Shown here one piece after another: positions 20,991-31,700 of a stretch of 64,000 nt of DNA. The notes under the pieces are model-generated. The model ran no database searches and was not told where the DNA came from. It was given only the letters and a program-made list of their open reading frames with translations. The stretch covers positions 1,426,001-1,490,000 of the forward strand of contig CM082592.2 of the NCBI GenBank assembly GCA_040954595.2. Direction: 5' to 3'. How positions within the stretch are numbered: position 1 is the first letter of the stretch; each line of letters starts with the position of its first letter. The DNA comes from Balanoglossus misakiensis. Taxonomy: Eukaryota; Hemichordata. The position numbers were made by a program, and so were the translations under genes.

Positions 20991-22439
20991 TACACACATC
21001 AATAGATCTACACATAGGATATCAACTTCTTTCAACATATATAAGTGTATAGGTACTTAGAAACTGGGAAACACAGGTGATTAATCAAGTGTCTTTACTT
21101 GAGATAGTGACTGATCATTGAAATTCACATTGACGACAGTTCAATCTAATATTTAGACCGAAACTAACAACCCCTACAGCTGTTGTGTTACACACAGTTA
21201 CTCTGATGAAAGGATTGCACCAATTTACTTTGGTTGTCATCAATGTCAAGCACTGGCTGCCGATTGCTATGCTTCAGGGGTACCTAAGAAATTGTAGTTC
21301 AGAGAAAGAAATCGGTAGTCTTGTTCCCCAACCGGGTAGTTCAGAGCAATTTTCCCGTCATTCGGAACCCCAAATCTATAGTTCAGATCTCAGGTCCCGT
21401 ATTTCAGACCCCGAACCGGGCGTTCAGAAAGTGGTTTCATGCAATTTCCCCCATTGCGGGCGCAAACAAGATGGCCATACACAGTGGAAAGATCGGCGAT
21501 GGTGAGTATTTTATGTGATTTATACATATTTATGACGATTTTTGTCACAAAATATATCGCGTAAAGTATAACTGACCATGATGGTTAGCTTCGTAAAGTT
21601 TCACTGTTCAGTGTCTCGGAATTACAGAGAAATCTCCGTCCCAGCTCTTTTACTGGGCAGTCTTAGTACATGTACACTGTAGTTGTCGTACACGTTTTAC
21701 AATTACGATCCCTAGCAATGTAATACCTATACATGTACATGTAACGTTCGAGTTAGGCAGGCTTAATTGATGATGGCTTATGGGAAGTAATATTATTTTG
21801 AGTTTCCTTTTGAATGAGAGACAGAATAAGGCATTGAACTTGTGTCAATACAGCATAATGGCAGGCCTATGTTCAGAAAATTTGATGCAGACAGTGTAGA
21901 TACATCTATGTGACCACAGAGAGCCCCTTCCGCCTTGTTCATACTGAGTGTGTGTGTGTTTATCATTGATTAATTCATGTATAACAAATAAGGAAACATT
22001 AATTTTGATTTATTTGTTTGTCTGTTTACAAATATGGGCATGTTTGTTTGTTCATTTTTTGTAAACAGGCTAAGATTAGGGTATGTTAGGGTTAGGGCTG
22101 GGGTGCGCGTGCAGTGGGATTGGGGTCACGTCCCCTCTCTCACGAGTACCCCATATTGCAAATGTTTACTTTTAGTACATGTATTGTTGCCTCGATCTTC
22201 AGGCAAATTTTAAACCGTCACATCCATTAAAATTGAATAATTTTCTCCATGATTTTTTTTTACTTAAATGTTTTAATTGCTTTTTATTTGTCCACAGTAA
22301 TACAAGTTCGCACAATATTGAATGCAGTGAAGCTTTGGATTGAAAGCCATGATTAATGCTCATCTGACTGAAGTCTATTCCGAGAAGAAATAGTACCACT
22401 TTGATTCATATGCTGTTTGTTCCTGTTAATCAAGATATT
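20991..22439. other. Mostly non-coding; possible 5' exon near 21471
   Basis: At 21471 an ATG in the context CAAGATGGCC opens ten codons and then a consensus donor ATG|GTGAGT (21502). It follows a GC-richer stretch (21300-21470), as in a first exon. No later exon was found, so this is only a hint. The rest is AT-rich, with a short TG run near 21950 and two TTAGGG units near 22085. Confidence 0.25.
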
Positions 22440-23020
22440 TCGAAAACACAAATTTATACAAATTGAGACGATGAGCACAGAGAGCAGCCAGCATATTATT
22501 TAATGTTTTATCAGTTATTGTTTGATTGTTAAAAAATAAATCCTCTGCCAGTGGGGTACTTCGCCACCTTTACCCCTCGGTCCATGTCTGTCCACTATCA
22601 GTGTTTATATCTAAAAACAGCCCCTATAGTATCTGTTAAAATGTTCCAGCTAAAGCACACTGACCAGTTTCTCAAAGAGATCACCATTCACATATTAAAC
22701 CCTGCACAAACAGCTGGCTTTTATATGGCTGACCACGCAATGTTTGTGTAGTGGTTAATCACATGTGAATGGTGATCTCTTGGAAAAACTGGTCGTTGAA
22801 TTTTAGCTTGGACACTTAAAGTGAAAGGGACTGTTTCTTTAGATATATACTCTGATACTGATAGTGGACAGACATGGGCCTAGGGGCAAAGGTGGTGTAG
22901 TACCCCACTGGCAGAGGATTTATTTTTTAACAATCAAACAATAACTGATAAAATATCAAATAACATGTTGACTGCTCTCAGACTCTGTGCTCTTATCGTA
23001 TAAATTTGTTTTTGAATAAA
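22440..23020. mobile_element. ~580-bp imperfect palindrome (hairpin MITE)
   Basis: CCTCTGCCAGTGGGGTAC (22542-22559) is exactly reverse complementary to 22900-22917. Pairing extends outward to about 22440/23020 and inward past the GAGATCACCATTCACA block, around an axis near 22730. No transposase; duplication not resolved. The small frame 22551-22751 falls within one arm and is not a gene. Confidence 0.8.
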
Positions 23021-23309
23021 ATAAACAAACAATATATCGTTAGATGTGGCCATCAGTTTCCGGTAATATGTTGCACATGAAATAGAGGCAGATAATTGTT
23101 TAACTTGGAACACTTATTGTTTTAACAAAACGTTTTATAAATGAGAACTTCCTATGACCATTAAAATAAATTTTTGAAAGTTACTGTCATGTGCACTGTC
23201 TCTTGTCTAGTTATGCTTTATACCTGATTGTTCACAATTTTCTACATTAAAGGCAAACGGTGTTTGGATAAAACATAAAACAGACACATCAAATTAAGTT
23301 GAAAGTCTT

Positions 23310-23574
23310 TTAATTATCAGCTGGCTCCTCTAACACTTCAGGTATATTGCCCCCAACTTCATCACCAACAACTCCATCTGTCTTAGTCCCCTCACTAGAT
23401 GGTACTTCATCTGATCCAGTACCAACAGAGCTTGTTGAAATACGACTTCTTAAACTGACAGCTTCACTGCATTCAATATTTTGCAGAACTTGAATTGCTA
23501 TGGAAAAATAAAACAAGTAAAAACATTTAAGTAAACAAAATCAAATTATTTGTAGCTGTCACCATACTACCTTT
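23310..23574 (-). other. Possible spliced acidic tail of the gypsy integrase
   Basis: Within the integrase C-terminal frame, TCTAAAG|GTAGTA (23574) looks like a donor, and TTTTTCCATAG (ending 23498) looks like an acceptor on the minus strand. Joining them keeps the frame into an open acidic Ser-rich segment that stops at 23310. Retroelement pol genes rarely splice here, so this may be chance. Confidence 0.25.
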
Positions 23575-24803
23575 AGAGCGTGCAACGCGAAATACATCTT
23601 TCTTGTACGTTGGTTCATATTTTGATGTACGTTCAGAGTTTCTCACCAATACCTTCTCCCCTTCTGAGAAGTATCTAGGTATTACTCGGCTATGTTTGTC
23701 ATGATGCAATTTGTTTTTATTCATGCTGCTAGCATGTTTACTTTTGATCACTGGATCACATTTTTGTTTGACGTTATCAAATGAAGGCAGTTTTTTTTTT
23801 TCATTTTGCGGTTGAACATCACCTGAGCAGGCGTTTAGCCAGTGGAAGGATGAGGCGTTGAGCGATAATTTAGCAGGAATTTGCGCATTTCATTTCTCCA
23901 ATTTTTGCGTTCAACTAGAAAACAAGGGATTACCTTGCCCAGATTTTTCATGAAATTTTCTGCTAGCCCATTTGCTCTTGCATATTCGGGAGGAATTTTC
24001 TTTTGTTTGAAACCAGCATTTTGACAGTAAGATCCGAACTCTTTTGATTTGAATGGCGGACCGTTGTCGCTTTTAATCTCAGAAGAAAATACATAAGAAG
24101 TAAAAGTACGATCAAGTTTCGGTATGACCGATGCGGAGCTAGTTGAATTAATAATTTCAACTTCGGGAAAACGTGAATACTCGTCAATAACTACAACCAG
24201 ATATTCACCAGTTGGTAATGGGCCATACATGTCTGTAGCAAGAGATGACCAAACGGTCTTTGGTAGTTTTGTTGGTTTTAATGGTTCTCGCAGTCTTGTA
24301 TCAACATTAAGTTGACAAACGTAGCAATTTGATATAACAGATTCTACTTGAGAATTCATTGCAGGAAACCAAACTTTTTCTCTAATAAGTGCTTTGGTCT
24401 TAGATGATCCTAGATGACCTTCATGTGCAATCGAAACTACTTGAGATTGAAGTGACGGAGGAATCACAATTTATGATCCTCTCAGGAGAATTCCAACAGA
24501 AAAAGACAATTCGTCTTTAATTTGCTTGTATATTTTCAAGGATTCTCTGTTTACATTTTCTGGAATTTTGTGCCAAGCATTATTTTGCAAACATTGTGTG
24601 ACAAACATCAACAAAGGGTCATTCTGGGTAGCGTCGCGTAATTCATCAAGCGACATGGTAAGGGGTTTTGAATGATATTGTATGAATGAAACATACTGAT
24701 CAGCATTAACTGCATCACGAGACTCAAGTTCATCTGGATGGCGAGATAAATAGTCGCTAGGATGTTGTATTCCTTTTAATACAGTATAGAAAACATTTTC
24801 CAA
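23527..24803 (-). pseudogene. Gypsy RNase H end and integrase
   Basis: Integrase inserts the element's DNA copy into the host chromosome. The frame opens with the RNase H-integrase link (HPSDYLSRHP near 24735) and then, after an in-frame TAA at 24471, the integrase. The zinc-binding H2C2 is at residues H15, H18, C48 and C51 of the segment starting at 24467. The catalytic triad is D79 (ATDMYGP), D134 (KSDNGPPF) and E170 (GLAENF), with the expected 35 residues between the last two. Another TAA at 23835 and a frame change before 23751 separate the core from the C-terminal domain (EGEKVLVRN, 23751-23527). Catalytic residues are intact, but the gene cannot make one protein. Confidence 0.88.
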
Positions 24804-25279
24804 TTTCCGAAAAACCTCTTTTTTACATAATTACTGCTAAAAAAGTTAGAAATTTATGAAAATATTCCCTATTCTTTGCCAATTTCTAATGAAAAAATTA
24901 CATAAAGGTATTCTTAGTCTCTTTCCTGCAGCTGTACAGCAGGAAAAATGCATTTTGTCATATTTTGGCTTTAAACTCAAATTAAAATTTATCTGTGAAA
25001 AAACTGAGTCTCCTTCAAAGCCACGTACATGATAGTCCTATTGATTTTTTTCTAATGAAATTTTGTCTCCATGTTTATCATGAGTAATATTTCTATTGAA
25101 AATTTGCAAGTGTGTGAATTGTTTGTAAAATTTCGCCAGAAAAAACAATAGCATCAAAAAGTAAATCTGAAACCGAATATTTATTACAAGAATTGTTAGA
25201 TTAATATCCGTATCACACAAATCCGTTGGATTTCGTATGAATTTTAGGAAATAAGCACTGCTCATTGACAAATCCATAT
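24804..25279. other. Unassigned AT-rich stretch inside the gypsy
   Basis: It lies where the RNase H domain should be, between the integrase-side fragment and the first minisatellite units. No RNase H motif is visible on the minus strand, and there is no other recognisable content. Confidence 0.5.
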
Positions 25280-25757
25280 TTTGCAGCTGAAATACTTGGA
25301 AAAGAGTCAGTGGCATGTGAGAGCTTGGAAATTTCCAAGCACTGACAAGGGTCAGTGGTCGGAAATTTCCAGACACTCAGGGAATGTGAGAGCCTGGAAA
25401 TTTCCAAGCACTGACAAGGGTCAGTGGTCGGAAATTTCCAGACACTCAGGGAATGTGAGAGCCTGTAAATTTCCAAGCACTGACAAGGGTCAGTGGTCGG
25501 AAAGTTCCAGACACTCAGGGAATGTGAGAGCCTGGAAATTTCCAAGCACTGACAAGGGTCAGTGGTCGGAAATTTCCAGACACTCAGGGAATGTGAGAGC
25601 TTAGAAATTTCCAAGCACTGACAAGCGTCAGTGGTTGGAAATTTCCAGACACTCAGGGAATGTGAGAGCCTGGAAATTTCCAAGCACTGACAGGGTCGTG
25701 GTAATCCTCCGTACAGGTCTGCGTTCTCCCGGCGTTTAATACACGGCTTCCACCACA

Positions 25758-26165
25758 GCTCTGCAAGGCTCCATGGACAAAACTGATTCGTCTGAGATCC
25801 AGATCCGGACAGCAGCTTTTCGGCCGAGATTCGATTTTATCGGGGGGAATCTTTCCCCCGTCTACCCAAAAATGACTCCAAATATGATGTAATTAACTTC
25901 CGAGCCGCTCGCTTTCTGATTTTCTCTTGTGTTTACCTGTTGAGATCGCCATATTGAATACAGTGAGGTTATCTCAATGGGTAAACACAAAAGTTTCAGA
26001 AAGCGAGCGGGTCGGATGTTAGAAGAAGTCAATCGCGGAGTCGGTTATAACCGGTTAGTAGACAGGGAAAGGATATTCTCCCGATAAAATCGAATTTCGG
26101 CGAAAAGCTCTGGTACGGATCTGGACCGCAGACGCACCAGGTTTGTCTAAGGAGCCTTAGCATCA
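25758..26165. repeat. ~405-bp imperfect palindrome inside the foldback element
   Basis: CCAGATCCG (25799) pairs with CGGATCTGG (to 26124), CGATTTTATCGGG pairs with CCCGATAAAATCG, and GCTCGCTTTCTGA (25907-25919) pairs with TCAGAAAGCGAGC (25996-26008). The axis is near 25960. No coding content. Confidence 0.85.
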
Positions 26166-26610
26166 CAATGTTCATGACAGGCTTCGCCTACCAACTCCTC
26201 TGAGTTAAGCCCATACACTAGTTCTTTATTGGGAATTGGTATTGTTTATCTGACATAATTGTTCTTTCTACTCTGTATACAAAGTCACAACTTCACAACT
26301 ACCAAATGCTATTGTTCTTGAATTATGCAGTGTTACCAAATGTCACAGTTCAAAACACTGTATATAAAGAAGTATTGGCCATCCCGCCCCTCTCTCTTCA
26401 TTCCGAACCTATTCCCAAGTGTACGCGGTACATTTGTTGGTGCCGAGACCAGGATGTCGGGCATGGAGAGAGAGAGAGAAGAACAGCAGAAGAGGCCACC
26501 GCAGTCAAATGACCAAACTCATCCGTAGGGTTGAAGATATAAACACAGGCGAAGTTCCTCAACAGATCGTTTTCCTAAAGGCCATAATTTGAAACATGAT
26601 AGAGAAACTC
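26166..26610. other. Non-coding spacer of the foldback element
   Basis: Unique-looking. A short GA-rich run (26467-26481) and two overlapping small plus frames (26306-26528) are present, with no recognisable protein. Confidence 0.45.
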
Positions 26611-26906
26611 AAGATTTCCAAGCACTGACCCTGTCAATGCTTGGAAATTTCCAGGCTCTCACATTCCCCGAGTGTCTGCATATTTCCAGCCACTAACCCT
26701 GTCAGTGCTTGGAAATTTCTAGGCTCTCACATTCCCTGAGTGTCTGGAAATTTCCGACCACTGACCCTTGACAGTGCTTGGAAATTTCTAAGCTCTCACA
26801 TTCCCTGAGTGTCTGGAAATTTCCGACCACTGACCCTTGTCAGTGCTTGGAAATTTCCAGGCTCTCACATTCCCTGAGTGTCTGGAAATTTCCGACCACT
26901 GACCCT

Positions 26907-27688
26907 TTTCTTGTGAGGCGTCTAATTGCTTATGACAGAGTGCTAAATCGCGGAACCATCACAGACGGCAGAACAAGCATACCCACAAATGAGTGTACTT
27001 CAGATACATTTTCAGGACGTTTCAACTTGCGTATAGCTTTGATTTGTTTGTCATCGCAACGCATTCCAGTTTTATCAAATATGAAGCCAAAGAAATTTAT
27101 TTCAGAGACCGAGAACTTGCATTTTGACAAACCAAGTGTTAATACATTGGTAGCTAAACGAGACAAACATTCATTGAGTGCCTTATCATGTGATTTGTGA
27201 TCTGTACCATGATCGTCAGAAATACTTTCTACACCTGGAATATCTTGCAGAATTAAATACATTTCATTTTGGCAAATTTCAGATGCTGCATTGATACCAA
27301 AGGGAAAACGTTAATACCGACGTAGCCCTACATGAGTACCAATTGTGGTCATGTTACGAGATTCCTGATCAAGTTCAAACTGCAAATAATGTTTGTTTGC
27401 ATCCAATTTGCTGAATACAGTGGAACCATGGAGTTTTGTTCGAATTTCTTGTACAGTTGGAGTTACATGACGTTCTCTCTGAATAGCCAGATTTGGAGCT
27501 CTATAATCTCCACAGATTCTTACTTTGTCAGTATCGGGTTTAGGGACAATAACAATTGGACTCACCCAGGGTGTTGGACCATCAACTTTCTCCAAAATAT
27601 CAGCATCTTCTATTCGTGTGATGCGGCTCACAACCCACACCCGCGACCAATATGGCCCAACAAGAGGTGATAGGGGCGATAACCTCAT
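26907..27688 (-). pseudogene. Gypsy reverse transcriptase, broken
   Basis: Copies the retrotransposon RNA into DNA. Seen: WVSPIVIVPKPD, VRICGDYR, then FSKLDANKHYLQFELD (motif A with its Asp), an in-frame TAA at about 27311, and RFPFGINAASEI. The active-site loop is degenerate: SISDD replaces the usual aromatic-x-Asp-Asp, although both Asp remain. The connection region follows (LGLSKCKFSVSEINFFGF, NVSEVHSFVGM). It ends abruptly at LTRKG, where the minisatellite begins. The segment upstream of 27688 (protease/gag) is absent or unrecognisable. Confidence 0.88.
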
Positions 27689-28024
27689 AGTGTTTTACCA
27701 GCGCCGTAAAGTTTCACTTTGCCGATATTTATGTATACACTATATACAAACTAAAATCAAGAAATTTACAATGTTTTCTTCATATTTCGAAAGCACGGTA
27801 ATTCATAAACAATTGAAAATTATATGAACGCTTTGTAAATCAAACTATTTTAAAAAGTTGTCTGATTTTGCGCAAAATAATTTGAGTAGATTACAGCGTA
27901 CGTACACTCACAATTTTATACGCTGTCTCTCTTTTTCCAATAAAACAAATGCTTGTTACATGGCAACAACCTATGCAAAGGTTCCCATTGAAATTATCAC
28001 AACTTTTTTTAGTTATTGCGTATA
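27689..28024. other. Non-coding, no gene seen
   Basis: AT-rich junction between the broken gypsy and the LINE fragment. No terminal repeats or duplications were found. Confidence 0.5.
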
Positions 28025-28737
28025 TGTTCTTCCAGACCGTTTACCGCCAATACCACAGCACCGCAACAGCTCTTCTGAGAGTCCACAATGACATCTGCAC
28101 AGCACTCGACTCTGGAAAATACGTTTTACTCATCTTACTGGATCTTTCCGCCGCATTCGATACCATTGATCACGGGATACTTCTTCGTAGACTATCGAAC
28201 CTTGGCATTTCAGCCACAGTATTAACATGGTTTCGTCTTACCTTCATGATAGATATCAAACTGTAATCATCGAAAACACTGCAGGTTCACAGTCACCTCT
28301 CGTATACGGGGTGCCACAAGGCTCCGTCCTTGGCCCTCTGTTGTTCACCATTTATATAGCCCCACTTAGTGAACTGATTCGTCGCCACAATCTACAATTT
28401 CACCAGTACGCTGATGATAACCAGCTATACCTTGCCTTTTCCCATCAAGATTCAACCTATGCCGTTCAATCTCTGGAGATCCGTATCCGTGACATAAAGG
28501 CATGGATGACACAAAATAAATTACACCTAAATGACAACAAAACCGAAGTTCTTGTTATTCGCTCAACATTTATTTGTCTTCCTGATCCTATTCCATCCGT
28601 CAATATCGGCTCTGCATCTATCACTCCAGTAACAACAGCACGTAATCTTGGAGTTGGCTTTGATAGTATCCATTTGTATAAACAGCACATCAAGAATACC
28701 TGTAAGTCTATCTATTTTCATCTTCGACACGTCAGAT
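28025..28737 (+). pseudogene. CR1/L2-type LINE reverse transcriptase fragment
   Basis: Non-LTR reverse transcriptase core. The frame from 27949 gives HSTATALLRVHNDICTALD and LLDLSAAFDTIDHGILLRRL (catalytic Asp of motif A). A one-base frameshift near 28232 moves to the next frame, giving SYLHDRYQ, GVPQGSVLGPLLF, YADDNQLY (catalytic YADD) and WMTQNKLHLNDNKTEVLV. The protein stops being recognisable at HLRHVR (28736), exactly where the satellite starts, so the thumb and 3' UTR are missing. The fragment at 10.1-10.7 kb covers the part that is missing here, which suggests copies of related elements, though there is no overlap to test identity. Confidence 0.9.
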
Positions 28738-31700
28738 AACCAGGCCAGAGTGGATACCCTCATGCCCATTAAATGTGTTTTGTGAGGTCAACCTTTGCGT
28801 CAACATTAACAAGACCAGAGTGGACACCCTCATGCCCATTATATGAGTTTTGTGTTAACCAGGCCAGAGTGGACACCCTCATGCCCATTAAATGTGTTTT
28901 GTGAGGTCAACCTTTGCGTCAACATTAACCAGGCCAGAGTGGACACCCTCATGCCCATTAAATGTGTTTTGTGAGGTCAACCTTTGCGTCAACATTAACC
29001 AGGCCAGAGTGGACACCCTCATGGCCATTAAATGTGTTTTGTGAGGTCAACCTTTGCATCAACATTAACCAGGCCAGAGTGGACACCCTCATGCCCATTA
29101 AATGTGTTTTGTGTTAACCAGGCCAGAGTGGACACCCTCATGCCCATTAAATGTGTTTTGTGTTAACCAGGCCAGAGTGGACACCCTCATGCCCATTATA
29201 TGTGTTTTGTGAGGTCAACCTTTGCGTCAACATTAAATGTGTTTTGTGTTAACCAGGCCAGAGTGGACACCCTCATGCCCATTAAATGTGTTTTGTGAGG
29301 TCAACCTTTGCGTTAACATTAACCAGGCCTGAGTGGACACCCCCATGCCCATTAAATGTGTTTTGTGTTAACCAGGCCAGAGTGGACACCCTCATGCCCA
29401 TTAAATGTGTTTTGTGAGGTCAACCTTTGCGTCAACATTAAATGTGTTTTGTGTTAACCAGGCCAGAGTGGACACCCTCATGCCCATTAAATGTGTTTTG
29501 TGAGGTCAACCTTTGCGTTAACATTAACCAGGCCAGAGTGGACACCCTTATGCCCATTAAATGTGTTTTGTGAGGTCAACCTGTGCGTCAACATTAAATG
29601 TGTTTTGTGTTAACCAGGCCAGAGTGGACACCCTCATGCCCATTAAATGTGTTTTGTGAGGTCAACCTTTGCGTTAACATTAACCAGGCCAGAGTGGACA
29701 CCCTCATGCCCATTAAATGTGTTTTGTGAGGTCAACCTTTGCGTCAACATTAAATGTGTTTTGTGTTAACCAGGCCAGAGTGGACACCCTCATGCCCATT
29801 AAATGTGTTGTGTGAGGTCAACCCTTGCGTTAACATTAACCTGTCCAGAGTGGACACCCTCATGCCCATTAAATGTGTTTTGTGTTAACCAGGCCAGAGT
29901 GGACACCTTCATGCCCATTAAATGTGTTTTGTGAGGTCAACCTTTGCGTCAACATTAAATGTGTTTTGTGTTAACCAGGCCAGAGTGGACACCCTCATGC
30001 CCATTAAATGTGTTTTGTGAGGTCAACCTTTGTGTCAACATTAAATGTGTTTTGTGTTGACCAGGCCAGAGTGGACACCCTCATGCCCATTAAATGTGTT
30101 TTGTGAGGTCAACCCTTGCGTTAACATTAACCAGTCCAGAGTGGACACCCTCATGCCCATTAAATATGTTTTGTGTTAACCAGGCCAGAGTGGACACCCT
30201 CATGCCCATTAAATGTGTATTGTGAGGTCATCCTTTGCGTCAACATTAACCAGGCCTGAGTAGACACCCCCATGCCCATTAAATGTGTTTTGTGAGGTCA
30301 ACCTTTGCGTCAACATTAACCAGGCCAGAGTGGACACCCCCATGCCCATTAAATGTGTTTTGTGAGGTCAACCTTTGCATTAACATTAACCAGGCCAGAG
30401 TGGACACCCTCATGCCCATTAAATGTGTTGTGTGAGGTCAACCCTTGCGTTAACATTAACCTGTCCAGAGTGGACACCCTCATGCCCATTAAATGTGTTT
30501 TGTGTTAACCAGGCCAGAGTGGACACCTTCATGCCCATTAAATGTGTTTTGTGAGGTCAACCTTTGCGTCAACATTAAATGTGTTTTGTGTTAACCAGGC
30601 CAGAGTGGACACCCTCATGCCCATTAAATGTGTTTTGTGAGGTCAACCTTTGTGTCAACATTAAATGTGTTTTGTGTTGACCAGGCCAGAGTGGACACCC
30701 TCATGCCCATTAAATGTGTTTTGTGAGGTCAACCCTTGCGTTAACATTAACCAGTCCAGAGTGGACACCCTCATGCCCATTAAATATGTTTTGTGTTAAC
30801 CAGGCCAGAGTGGACACCCTCATGCCCATTAAATGTGTATTGTGAGGTCATCCTTTGCGTCAACATTAACCAGGCCTGAGTAGACACCCCCATGCCCATT
30901 AAATGTGTTTTGTGAGGTCAACCTTTGCGTCAACATTAACCAGGCCAGAGTGGACACCCCCATGCCCATTAAATGTGTTTTGTGTTAACCAGGCCAGAGT
31001 GGACACCCTCATGCCCATTAAATGTGTTTTGTGTTAACCAGGCCAGAGTGGACACCCTCATGCCCATTATATGTGTTTTGTGAGGTCAACCTTTGCGTCA
31101 ACATTAAATGTGTTTTGTGTTAACCAGGCCAGAGTGGACACCTTCATGCCCATTAAATGTGTTTTGTGAGGTCAACCTTTGCGTCAACATTAAATGTGTT
31201 TTGTGTTAACCAGGCCAGAGTGGACACCCTCATGCCCATAAAATGTGTTTTGTGAGGTCAACCTTTGCGTTAACATTAACCAGGCCAGAGTGGACACCCT
31301 CATGCCCATTAAATGTGTTTTGTGAGGTCAACCTTTGCGTCAACATTAAATGTGTTTTGTGTTAACCAGGCCAGAGTGGACACCCTCATGCCCATTAAAT
31401 GTGTTTTGTGAGGTCAACCTTTGCATTAACATTAACCAGGCCAGAGTGGACACCCTCATGCCCATTAAATGTGTTGTGTGAGGTCAACCCTTGCGTTAAC
31501 ATTAACCTGTCCAGAGTGGACACCCTCATGCCCATTAAATGTGTTTTGTGTTAACCAGGCCAGAGTGGACACCTTCATGCCCATTAAATGTGTTTTGTGA
31601 GGTCAACCTTTGCGTCAACATTAAATGTGTTTTGTGTTAACCAGGCCAGAGTGGACACCCTCATGCCCATTAAATGTGTTTTGTGAGGTCAACCTTTGTG

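Larger units (their letters stand above)
25280..26907. mobile_element. Foldback-like insertion with minisatellite arms
   Basis: 69-bp units run in one orientation at 25305-25690 (about five, gggaatg landmark at 25380, 25449, 25518, 25587) and in the opposite orientation at 26611-26907 (about four, GCTCTCACATTCC at 26655, 26723, 26792, 26861). Between them is a ~405-bp palindrome (25758-26165). Inverted arms made of tandem short repeats are the design of Foldback elements. The right boundary is sharp: gypsy coding runs to ...RRLTRKG and the repeat unit begins at once. Confidence 0.65.
23310..27688 (-). mobile_element. Ty3/gypsy retrotransposon pol, minus strand, dead, with insertion
   Basis: Running from high to low coordinate are reverse transcriptase (27688-26907), a foreign insertion (26907 to about 25280), unassigned sequence (to 24804), the RNase H end and integrase (24803-23527), and a tail (23516-23310). 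Protease, gag and LTRs are not seen. In-frame stops at about 27311, 24471 and 23835 and a frame change near the poly-T run at 23790 show that it is inactive. Confidence 0.88.

Noticed and set aside
22081-22097. Telomere-like TTAGGGTTAGGG
   Set aside because: Only two adjacent units within a generic G-rich stretch; too short to suggest an internal telomere.
25213-25683. 156-codon frame of repeated LSVWKFPTTDPCQC peptides
   Set aside because: The 69-bp unit is a multiple of three, so one frame stays open by arithmetic; the region is the arm of an inverted repeat element, not a gene.
26467-26481. GA-rich run suggestive of a GAGA-type regulatory site
   Set aside because: A short simple repeat with no promoter context.
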